Below are positions 29,776 to 36,788 of a DNA stretch of 64,000 nt, piece by piece. Every line of letters begins with the position of its first letter. Position 1 is the stretch's first letter. The notes under the pieces were generated by a model that ran no database searches, was not told the origin of the DNA, and was given only the letters and a program-made list of their open reading frames with translations. The translations under genes were made by a program, and so were the position numbers. The stretch covers positions 806,001 through 870,000 of the forward strand of contig NZ_MWQN01000004.1 of NCBI RefSeq assembly GCF_002024165.1. The letters are read 5' to 3'. Origin of the DNA: Embleya scabrispora (lineage in GTDB: Bacteria; Actinomycetota; Actinomycetes; Streptomycetales; Streptomycetaceae).

Positions 29776-30413
29776 ACCTGCTCGTCGTGGGCGCCGCCGG
29801 CGGCACGGGCATGCGGCTCGTCGCACAGGCCCTGGTCGCCGGCCACCACGTCACCGCCCTCGCCCGCGATCCGGGACGCATCACCGCCCGACACGAGAAC
29901 CTGCACGTGGTCGCCGGGGACGCCCTGGATCCGGCCACGATCGACGCGGTCGTTCCCGGCCACACCGCCGTACTCAGCGCGCTCGGCGCCACCACCCGCT
30001 CGCCCACCACGATCTACTCGCGGGGCACGGGCAATCTGCGCCGCTCGATGACCGCCGCGGGCGTCCGGCGCCTGGTCTGCCTCTCCTCCGGCGCACTCGG
30101 CTCGGGCGCCGGGATGCCGGCGGCCCAGCGCCTGGTCACCAAGCTCGTCGTCAAGCCCCTGCACCGGCACGCGTATGCCGACATGCACCGCATGGAGGAG
30201 GACCTTTCCGACGCCCACCGGCTCGACTGGACCGTGATCCGCGTCCCGATGCTCACCAACGGACCGCGCACCGGCACCTACCGGTACAGCCCCGACGACA
30301 CGCGGCCCCTGGATCGTCCGACCCGGCTCTCCCGCGCCGACCTGGCCGACTTCATCCTCGGCCACATCGACGACCGCGAGATCTTCGCGACCCGGGTCGC
30401 CATCTCGTACTGA
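29772..30413 (+). CDS. NAD(P)-binding NmrA-like protein (atypical SDR)
   Basis: A 213-residue atypical SDR. The nucleotide loop VVGAAGGTGMRLVAQALVAG lies at residues 4-23, followed by LARDPGRI and GDALDPATID. It lacks the Tyr-x-x-x-Lys of classical SDRs, matching the SDR_a5/NAD(P)H-binding (YwnB/NmrA-like) group that act as reductases or redox sensors. GTG start inside the SDR stop, so coupled translation. It may be a quinone- or flavin-linked reductase; no substrate evidence. Confidence 0.82.
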   Translation: MNLLVVGAAGGTGMRLVAQALVAGHHVTALARDPGRITARHENLHVVAGDALDPATIDAVVPGHTAVLSALGATTRSPTTIYSRGTGNLRRSMTAAGVRRLVCLSSGALGSGAGMPAAQRLVTKLVVKPLHRHAYADMHRMEEDLSDAHRLDWTVIRVPMLTNGPRTGTYRYSPDDTRPLDRPTRLSRADLADFILGHIDDREIFATRVAISY

Positions 30414-30441
30414 CCCGCGCCGACGACGCCCGGAAAGCCGC

Positions 30442-30470
30442 CGAGGGGCCGGCCGTCCACCGGCCCCTCG
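30442..30470. terminator. Bidirectional hairpin terminator
   Basis: A perfect 11-base stem CGAGGGGCCGG/CCGGCCCCTCG with a 7-base loop between the convergent NmrA-like and deaminase genes. Confidence 0.65.
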
Positions 30471-30477
30471 ACCGGCG

Positions 30478-30963
30478 TCAGCCCTCGCCCCGGAAGCGGT
30501 GGTGCAGCGCGCGGACCTCCTCGGCCAGTCCGGGGACCGGGCCCTCCACCACGAGCCCGGGCACGATCTCCGCGATCGGCAGGGCGCGTACGGGGGAGGC
30601 CGACACCCCCAGTTCGGCCAGCCACTCGCCGGTCTGCTCGGCCGAACTGACGTAGACGATGCGGCCGAGGCCCACCCAGCCGTGGGCCGCCGCGCACATC
30701 GGGCAGTGCTCCCCGGAGGTGAAGACGGTGGCCGCCGCCCGCTCCGGGGGCGTCAGGTGCGCGGCCGCCCAGCGGGCCAGTTCGATCTCGGGGTGGCGGG
30801 TCGGATCCCCGGTGCTGCGCTCGCGGTTGCGGTCCTCGGCGAGGACGGTGCCGTCCGCGGCGACCAGGACCGAGCCGAACGGCTCGTCGCCGGCCGCCAC
30901 GGCCTCGGCGGCCAGGTCCACACAGCGGCGCAGATGGATCAGTTCGTCGTCCGACACGGTCAT
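30478..30963 (-). CDS. Nucleoside/cytidine deaminase family zinc protein
   Basis: A 161-residue deaminase fold. Zinc motifs: H57-P-E59 (HPEIE; the usual form is H-A-E) and C87-P-M-C90 (GEHCPMCAAA). The glutamate is the proton shuttle. Length and order match the CMP/dCMP-type or guanine/tRNA-adenosine deaminase group rather than the tetrameric Cdd. It sits 10 bases downstream of the F420 oxidoreductase, so they probably share a transcript. It deaminates a free base or nucleoside; the HPE variant makes the substrate uncertain. Confidence 0.85.
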   Translation of the reverse strand: MTVSDDELIHLRRCVDLAAEAVAAGDEPFGSVLVAADGTVLAEDRNRERSTGDPTRHPEIELARWAAAHLTPPERAAATVFTSGEHCPMCAAAHGWVGLGRIVYVSSAEQTGEWLAELGVSASPVRALPIAEIVPGLVVEGPVPGLAEEVRALHHRFRGEG

Positions 30964-30973
30964 CGCGTCTCCG

Positions 30974-31861
30974 TCATCTCGCTTCGGTGGAATCGGCGGG
31001 CGGGGTGCGATCGCCGTTGGGGGTACGCAGTCGCTCGGCCACCCGGGCCAACATGCGCCACGCGGCGCCGGGGTGCCGGGTCTCGTTCGGGTCGCCGTCG
31101 AGCGGATCGAGCACGACGGTCTCGGCGCCCAGGCCGTGCAAACCGTCCAGATCGTCGAGAACCTGCTCGATCGTGCCCACGCCCGCGAGCCGTGTGGCAT
31201 CCGGCAGCGGCTCGTCGGTGACATGCAGCGCGATCCTCGGCACCAGCCCCGGCGTCGCCCGCCCCTCCCCCTCGGCGATGTCGCGCATCCGGTCCACCGC
31301 CGCGTGCATCCACGGCATGGTGCGGCGCAGCGGGTGCCAGGCGTCGCCCAGGCGCACCGCGCGGCGGATGCCCGCATCGCTGTTGCCGCCGACCCAGATC
31401 GGGATACCGCCCGCGCGGTAGTCGTCCTCGCCGCCCGCCCACGCGGCGCGCATCGCCGCGAGGTGCTCGTCGGTGGTCCTGCCCCGGCGCTCGAACGGCA
31501 GCCCGAGCGCGGCGAACTCCTGCCGCGCCCAGCCGACGCCCACGCCGAGCACCAGGCGCTCGTCGCTCAACCGGTGCAGGTTGGCGGCCATCCGGGCGAC
31601 GAGCAGGGGGTGTCGGTAGGGGACGATGAGCACCGTGGTGCCCAACCGAACCCGCCGGGTGACGCCGGCCAGCCAGGCGAGCGTGGTGAAGGGTTCGTAG
31701 AAGGGGGCGGGGTACTGCTCCGCGACGTCGGGCGTGATCGCGATGTGGTCGGAGACCATCAGCAGGTCGAATCCCAGCCCCTCCACGGTCTGTGCCCAGT
31801 CGCGCAGCATGCCGGGATCCGTGCCGGGGCCGAAATTGGGGACGTTGACACCGAGTTGCAT
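30974..31861 (-). CDS. LLM class F420-dependent oxidoreductase
   Basis: A 295-residue luciferase-like monooxygenase-fold enzyme: LGVNVPNFG at the N-terminus, LGFDLLMVSDHIA (first loop), VRLGTTVLIVPYRHPLLVA, then LVLGVGVGWARQEFAALG, the hallmark of F420-binding members in actinobacteria. The C-terminal IPIWVGGNSDAGIRRAVRLGDAWHP is also typical. It probably moves hydride between F420 and a ketone/alcohol or aldehyde. Ends 10 bases before the deaminase gene. Divergent from an Lrp-type regulator, 93 bases away, which may control it. Confidence 0.87.
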   Translation of the reverse strand: MQLGVNVPNFGPGTDPGMLRDWAQTVEGLGFDLLMVSDHIAITPDVAEQYPAPFYEPFTTLAWLAGVTRRVRLGTTVLIVPYRHPLLVARMAANLHRLSDERLVLGVGVGWARQEFAALGLPFERRGRTTDEHLAAMRAAWAGGEDDYRAGGIPIWVGGNSDAGIRRAVRLGDAWHPLRRTMPWMHAAVDRMRDIAEGEGRATPGLVPRIALHVTDEPLPDATRLAGVGTIEQVLDDLDGLHGLGAETVVLDPLDGDPNETRHPGAAWRMLARVAERLRTPNGDRTPPADSTEAR

Positions 31862-31954
31862 GGATCGAGGCTATCCGGCGGCAACCCGTCGGCTGAAGAC
31901 ATAATTCGTGCCCTTCCGGCCGGATCGCCGTGGATCCGCCGGTAGTCTGGCCGA

Positions 31955-32443
31955 ATGACCGAGGATCTCGATGCCACCGACTGGGCCATCCTGAGCGAGT
32001 TGCAGCGCGACGGTCGCATCCCGCTGACCGAACTCGGGCGTCGGGTCAGCCTGAGCGCGTCCGCCACGACCGAGCGGGTCAAGCGCCTGGAGGCGGTCGG
32101 CGTGATCACCGGCTACCGGGCGGAGGTCGACCTCGCCCGGGCCGGCTTCGCCGTGCTGGCCGTGGTGCGCCTGAAGTACCCCGGAAGTCGGCACGGCCCG
32201 CTGCACCGCCTGCTCGAGGAGCGGCGGGAGATCCTGGAGTGCCTGCGCACCACAGGCGAGGACTGCTACACGCTCAAGGTGGCGGCCACGTCGATGCCGC
32301 ACCTGGAGGCGATCGTCAACCGTCTCGCGCAGTTCGGCAGCACCACCACGAACATCGTCTACAGCCAGACGCTCACGTATCGCGGTCCCGCCCGCCCCAC
32401 CCCGCCCGGCGACGACCGGGACGGGGAGCGCGCGGCGGACTGA
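31955..32443 (+). CDS. Lrp/AsnC family transcriptional regulator
   Basis: A 162-residue regulator. HTH at ~5-55 (LDATDWAILSELQRDGRIPLTELG... SASATTERVKRLEAVGVI) is followed by the RAM ligand domain (~65-145), with GEDCYTLKVAATS where amino acids bind. Length is standard apart from a polar tail. It is divergent from the F420 oxidoreductase gene. A -10-like TAGTCT lies only ~10 bases before the ATG, so the transcript may be nearly leaderless. It likely responds to an amino acid. Confidence 0.88.
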   Translation: MTEDLDATDWAILSELQRDGRIPLTELGRRVSLSASATTERVKRLEAVGVITGYRAEVDLARAGFAVLAVVRLKYPGSRHGPLHRLLEERREILECLRTTGEDCYTLKVAATSMPHLEAIVNRLAQFGSTTTNIVYSQTLTYRGPARPTPPGDDRDGERAAD

Positions 32444-32457
32444 CGTCCCGGGGTCGG

Positions 32458-32868
32458 CTACTCGACGACGAGTTCGACCGGGATGTTGCCCCGGGTGGCG
32501 TTGGAGTACGGGCAGACCTGGTGGGTGGCCTCGATCAGGGCCCGACCCTGCTCGGCGGACAGGTGCTCCGGCAGTTCCACGCGCAGCGTCACACCCAGCC
32601 CGAAGCCGCCGTCGCCGTTCGGGTTCAGGTCGACCTCCGCCGTGACGGACGCGTCGGCGGCGTCCACTCCCTGGCGCTTGGCCACCAGTTGCATCGCACT
32701 GGCGAAACAGGCCGAGTAGCCGGCCGCGAACAACTGCTCGGGGTTGGTGCCGATCCCGTCGCCGCCGAGTTCCCGCTGCAGGCCCAGCTTGACGTCGAGC
32801 TGCCCGTCGGAGCTGACCGCCCGGGCGTCCCGTCCGGCCGAGGTCGCGATCGCGGTGTACAGGCTCAT
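32458..32868 (-). CDS. ohr: Organic hydroperoxide resistance protein Ohr
   Basis: A 136-residue Ohr/OsmC-fold peroxidase. Both redox cysteines are present: GYSACFASAM (C54) and HQVCPYSNA (C119), the second motif being diagnostic of Ohr rather than OsmC. It reduces organic and fatty-acid hydroperoxides with lipoylated partners. Length is normal for the family. It is divergent from a TetR gene with two near-identical palindromes in the 111-base gap. This is unusual, since ohr is most often controlled by the MarR-type OhrR. Confidence 0.92.
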   Translation of the reverse strand: MSLYTAIATSAGRDARAVSSDGQLDVKLGLQRELGGDGIGTNPEQLFAAGYSACFASAMQLVAKRQGVDAADASVTAEVDLNPNGDGGFGLGVTLRVELPEHLSAEQGRALIEATHQVCPYSNATRGNIPVELVVE

Positions 32869-32913
32869 GGTGGTCCCGCCTTCTCCAGGTGATGGCACAG
32901 ATCCGAGTAGTGG

Positions 32914-32966
32914 TAGACAGATCTGTCTGTTCGGTTGATGGATCCGACGGTAGACAGACCTGTCTG
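32914..32966. promoter_or_regulatory. Two TetR operators between ohr and its divergent regulator
   Basis: Site 1 is a perfect 14-base palindrome AGACAGATCTGTCT (32915-32928). Site 2 is AGACAGACCTGTCT (32952-32965), differing in one central base. Each is followed by G and preceded by T. Centres are 37 bases apart. This is a strong paired operator for the TetR protein starting at 32980. Confidence 0.78.
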
Positions 32967-32979
32967 GTAAAGTCAAGGC

Positions 32980-33582
32980 GTGCCCACGACGACCTCCGAT
33001 CGACCCCGCGAGAGCCCGGCCCGCCGCCGCGTGCTCGACACCGCGAGCGTGCTCTTCTACGCGGAGGGCGTGCATGCCGTGGGGGTGGACCGGATCATCG
33101 CCGAGGCGGCTGTCGCGAAGGCGACCTTCTACCACCACTTCCCGGCCAAGGACGCGCTCGTCCACGCGTATCTGACCGAGCAGTTCGAGGCGCAGCGCCG
33201 GACCGTCGCCGACTTCCTCGCCGACTCCGCCGACCTGCCGGCGCGCGAGGTCCTGGTGCGGCTCTTCGACCTGATCGTCGAGGTCGGCCGCAAACCCGAC
33301 TTCCGGGGCTGCCCGTTCATCAACGCCGCCGCCGAATTCCCGGAGGTCGCCCATCCGGTCCGCGGCGCGATCCTGGACCACCGGGCCTGGTTCCGCACGA
33401 CGGTGGCCGACCTGCTGACCGCCGCCGGCGACGCCCGTGCCCGCACCACCGCCGACATCCTGATGCTGCTGCGCGACGGCCTGGCGGTCGGCTGCTACCT
33501 GGACGACGCCGACGCCATGCGCCGGATCGTCCGCGACGCGCTCGACCGGGTCCTGGGCACGCCCGGCGACCCGACGCGATAG
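32980..33582 (+). CDS. TetR family regulator, probable controller of ohr
   Basis: A 200-residue regulator starting at GTG 32980. HTH at ~15-62 (VGVDRIIAEAAVAKATFYHHF). The ligand domain contains GRKPDFRGCPFINAAAEFP, a conserved pattern with a lone cysteine (near residue 109) seen in one TetR subgroup. The two palindromes upstream lie across the promoters of this gene and ohr. A cysteine in the sensor domain would allow direct peroxide or electrophile sensing, but that is inference. Confidence 0.88.
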   Translation: MPTTTSDRPRESPARRRVLDTASVLFYAEGVHAVGVDRIIAEAAVAKATFYHHFPAKDALVHAYLTEQFEAQRRTVADFLADSADLPAREVLVRLFDLIVEVGRKPDFRGCPFINAAAEFPEVAHPVRGAILDHRAWFRTTVADLLTAAGDARARTTADILMLLRDGLAVGCYLDDADAMRRIVRDALDRVLGTPGDPTR

Positions 33583-33671
33583 CCGGCCCCCACGCCGGTT
33601 GCCGCCACGCCGATCGCGGCGCGGCGACAACGGGCAAATCGGCCGACCGGGTTCGCGGGGCGGGCCCGCCG

Positions 33672-34060
33672 CTACCGCGCGGCCGACGCCTCCTCCTCGG
33701 GCGGCGGCGCCCGGGTGGTCAGCGCCCTCGGGCCGGCCGCCCGCTTTCCGCGGAACGCCGCCTCCACGGTGTCGCCCGGCACGGCGTCGGCCGTGCCGAT
33801 GTTGCTCGTGTTCGCCATCGAGATGACACCGCGACCGCCGTCCCGGGTGGTGAACACGTAGGTGTAGTAGCCCCGGAGGGTCCCGGTGCGCCCGTACACC
33901 GGGATCCCGCAGGACAGGTCCCGGCACCGCAGGCCCAGGCCGTGGAAGCGCGTCCCCTAATCGTCGCTGGGCGTCATCTCCACCATCTGCTCCAACAGAT
34001 CGGCGCACACCAGCCGCCCCCGAGCAGCGCGGACACGAACCGCGCCGGGGGTTGCGCTCC
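33672..34060 (-). pseudogene. Decayed serine hydrolase (beta-lactamase/DD-peptidase family) remnant
   Basis: Only the C-terminal third of a penicillin-binding-protein-like serine hydrolase is left. From 3' to 5' on the - strand: a frame reading FHGLGLRCRDLSCG then VYGRTGTLRGYYTYVFTT (the H/K-T-G box appears as RTG), preceded by an in-frame TAG at 33957-33959 and LLEQMVEMTPSDD. Just before that, ARFVSALLGG is found in another frame, so a frameshift is also present. The N-terminus with the S-x-x-K site is absent. The last part continues open to 33672. No function is expected. Confidence 0.65.
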
Positions 34061-34180
34061 GCACCCTCCGCGGCTTCGCGCCGTGCGTGTGTGCGGGCCG
34101 CTCCCGGGTGAACACACCTACGCTGCCTGCAGGTGGCGTGGCCGTGCGGAGCGAGATCGGGAATCGCGGAGGCGAATGTG

Positions 34181-35764
34181 GTGCGTGACGGTGGGAGATT
34201 CGACGTCGTCGTGGTCGGCGGCGGCCACAACGGCCTGGTCGCCGCCGCCTACCTGGCGCGGGCGGGGCGCTCGGTCGTGGTGGTGGAACGGCTCGACGAG
34301 GTCGGCGGCGCGGCGGTGTCGGCCCGGCCGTTCCCCGGGGTCGACGTGCGATTGTCGCGCTACTCGTACCTGGTCAGCCTGCTGCCCCGAAAGATCGTCG
34401 AGGACCTGCGGCTGCCCCTGGTGACGCGGCGTCGGCGGATCGGGTCGTACACCCCGCGCGGCGCCGACGGCCTGCTCGTGGACACCGAGGACCGGGCGGG
34501 CACCCGGGCCGAACTGACCCGGTTCGCCGGCGTACGCGACGCCGACGCGTGGGAGCGGTTCGGCGCGGCCACCGGCCGGCTGGCCGAGCGGGTGTTTCCC
34601 ACGCTCACCGAACCGCTGCGCTCCGAGGCCGAGTTCCGTCGCCTCGTGGACGATGAGCGGATCTGGGACGCGGTGTTCGGACAACCCCTGTCGGGCCTGA
34701 TCGAGGCGGAGTTCGCCGACGACACGGTGCGCGGCGTGGTCGCCACCGACGCCCTGATCGGCACGTTCGCCCCGATGCACGACCCCGCGCTGCGGCAGAA
34801 CCGGTGTTTCCTCTACCACGTGATCGGCGGCGGTACGGGCGACTGGGACGTCCCGGTGGGCGGCATGGGCGCGGTCACCGCAAGCCTTGCCGACGCGGCG
34901 CGGGCGGCGGGCGCACACCTGCGCACGGGCGCGACGGTGACCGCCGTGAACCCCGACGGCGAGGTGTCCTACACGATCGGCGACACGGAGTATCGCGTGG
35001 CGGGCGGACACGTCCTGGCCGCCGTCGCGCCGCGGACGCTGGGCCGACTGCTGGGCGAGCCGGCCGACGGCCCGGCGCCGGAGGGGTCACAGCTCAAGGT
35101 CAACATGGTGCTGGCCCGGCTGCCGCGCCTGCGTGATCCGCGGGCCGATCCGCGGCGGGCGTTCGCGGGCACCTTCCACGTCAACGAGGGTTATGCCCAC
35201 ATCGCCGACGCGTACGAGCAGGCCGCGGCCGGACGCGTGCCGACGCTGCCGCCCGGCGAGATGTACTGCCACACCCTCACCGACCCCTCGATCCTCGGCC
35301 CCGGGCCCCGGGCCGCCGGGGTGCACACACTGACCCTGTTCGGCCTGCACATGCCTGCCCGCCTGTTCGCCGGCGACCACGACGACGCCCGGGCGAAGGC
35401 GCTGCGCGCGATGCTCGACTCCGTCGACGACGTGCTCGCCGAGCCGATCGAGGACTGTCTGCTGCGCGACGCGAACGGTGATCCGTGCCTGGAGGTGCAC
35501 ACGCCGTTCGACCTCGCGGACGAACTCGGGCTGCCCGCCGGGCACATCTTCCACCGCGACCTGTCCTGGCCGTACACGCCGAACGGCGAACCGCCCGGGA
35601 CGTGGGGCGTCGAGACGGCCCACGAGCGCGTCCTGCTGTGCGGCGCCGGCGCCCGGCGCGGCGGCGGGGTGAGCGGCGTCCCCGGCCACAACGCGGCGAT
35701 GGCGGTACTGCGCGGGCCGGCCCGCGCCCCGGGCGAGCGTCGGCGGGGCGACGCGTCCAGGTAG
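34181..35764 (+). CDS. FAD-dependent oxidoreductase, phytoene desaturase-like
   Basis: A 527-residue flavoprotein. The N-terminal FAD-binding loop is VVVGGGHNGLVAAAYL (residues ~8-23), followed by the acidic end of beta2 (VVVERLDEVGG) and the conserved motif GGAAVS. The segment GGTGDWDVPVGGMGAVTASLADAA is the second family motif of the CrtI/PDS-related NAD(P)/FAD oxidoreductases. Starts are GTG 34178 or 34181; the second has the better spacing to GGAGG. No carotenoid genes adjoin, so it may act as a retinol-saturase-like or other amine/alkene oxidase. Convergent with the next gene. Confidence 0.85.
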   Translation: MRDGGRFDVVVVGGGHNGLVAAAYLARAGRSVVVVERLDEVGGAAVSARPFPGVDVRLSRYSYLVSLLPRKIVEDLRLPLVTRRRRIGSYTPRGADGLLVDTEDRAGTRAELTRFAGVRDADAWERFGAATGRLAERVFPTLTEPLRSEAEFRRLVDDERIWDAVFGQPLSGLIEAEFADDTVRGVVATDALIGTFAPMHDPALRQNRCFLYHVIGGGTGDWDVPVGGMGAVTASLADAARAAGAHLRTGATVTAVNPDGEVSYTIGDTEYRVAGGHVLAAVAPRTLGRLLGEPADGPAPEGSQLKVNMVLARLPRLRDPRADPRRAFAGTFHVNEGYAHIADAYEQAAAGRVPTLPPGEMYCHTLTDPSILGPGPRAAGVHTLTLFGLHMPARLFAGDHDDARAKALRAMLDSVDDVLAEPIEDCLLRDANGDPCLEVHTPFDLADELGLPAGHIFHRDLSWPYTPNGEPPGTWGVETAHERVLLCGAGARRGGGVSGVPGHNAAMAVLRGPARAPGERRRGDASR

Positions 35765-35767
35765 GTC

Positions 35768-35792
35768 GGCACGGCGAGTACCCGGCCGTGCC
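35768..35792. terminator. Small hairpin between convergent genes
   Basis: An 8-base stem GGCACGGC/GCCGTGCC with a 9-base loop, in the 31-base gap between the FAD oxidoreductase and methyltransferase genes. Confidence 0.4.
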
Positions 35793-35795
35793 CGG

Positions 35796-36641
35796 TCAGG
35801 CGTTCTTGACCGCCACTCCGCCGTACATCGCGATGTCCGCGTCGCGGATCTCGGGCGCGTCCGGGTCCGGGCGCCAGTGGTGCACCAGCGTCACTCCGGG
35901 GTCCAGCAACTCGTAGCCGTCGAAGAAGGCGAGCGTTTCCTTCCGGTCCCGGATCTGGAGCGGGATGCCGCGCGCGTTGTACTCGCGCCCGACCCCGCCG
36001 ACGCCCACCGGGTCGGTGTCGCCGGTGAACACGGTCAGCACCAGGAAGCTGCCCGGGGCGAGTTCGTCCATCAGGCGCCGCACCAGGCCCTGCGGGTCGT
36101 CCCGGTCGAGCACGAAGTGCACGATCGCGACCAGGGACAGTGCCACCGGCTTCGACAGATCGAGCACCTCGCGCAACTGCGGGGCGTCGATGATCGAGTC
36201 GATGTCGCGCAGGTCGGCGTCGACATAGCAGGTGCGGCCCTCGGGGGTACTCGACATCAGCGCCCTCGCGTGGGTCAGCACGATCGGGTCGTTGTCGACG
36301 TAGGCGACCCGTGCCTCGGGGGCGATGCCCTGCGCGATCTCGTGCACGTTCGGCGAGGTCGGGATCCCGGTGCCGATGTCCAGGAACTGCCGTACGCCGT
36401 ACCGCTCGGTGAGGTGTCGCACCGCCCGCTGCATGAAGGTGCGGGTGGTGCGCATCGAGATCGGCAGGGCCGGCCACGCCTCCACCGACGCCTTCGCGGC
36501 CACCCGGTCGGGTTCGAAGTTGGTCTTCCCGCCGATGAGGTAGTCGTAGACGCGGGCCGAATGCGGGACGTCCAGCCGCAGATCGACCACCGGCCAGGGT
36601 TCCTCGCGCGGATCCCGCGACATCCACTCCGCTTCCGACAT
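35796..36641 (-). CDS. SAM-dependent methyltransferase, actinobacterial DUF574 type
   Basis: A 281-residue protein of the DUF574/Methyltransf_19 family that is expanded in streptomycetes. The hallmark N-terminal motif is SARVYDYLIGGKTNFEPDR (the normal form is DyLLGGkdn). Motif I is FLDIGTGIPTSPNVHE, followed by VAYVDNDPIVLTHARAL. The start at 36641 has AGAGGCGAGG just upstream; a longer frame exists. Cellular role in this family is unknown. It lies downstream of the metalloprotease terminator, so it is probably transcribed on its own. Confidence 0.87.
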   Translation of the reverse strand: MSEAEWMSRDPREEPWPVVDLRLDVPHSARVYDYLIGGKTNFEPDRVAAKASVEAWPALPISMRTTRTFMQRAVRHLTERYGVRQFLDIGTGIPTSPNVHEIAQGIAPEARVAYVDNDPIVLTHARALMSSTPEGRTCYVDADLRDIDSIIDAPQLREVLDLSKPVALSLVAIVHFVLDRDDPQGLVRRLMDELAPGSFLVLTVFTGDTDPVGVGGVGREYNARGIPLQIRDRKETLAFFDGYELLDPGVTLVHHWRPDPDAPEIRDADIAMYGGVAVKNA

Positions 36642-36730
36642 CCCTCGCCTCTTCCCTCGGGTCACCCAGGCAACCAACCGCCTCATCGGCACGCCGTGCT
36701 CTGCATGGTAACCGGCACGCCGCCGACGTA

Positions 36731-36771
36731 CGTCGGCCCCCACGACCGGAGTTGCGTCGTGGGGGCCGACG
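36731..36771 (-). terminator. Strong hairpin terminator after the M6 protease gene
   Basis: A perfect 16-base stem CGTCGGCCCCCACGAC/GTCGTGGGGGCCGACG with a 9-base loop, 18 bases beyond the protease stop codon. Confidence 0.7.
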
Positions 36772-36788
36772 TCGTGCGGGTGAGGCGG

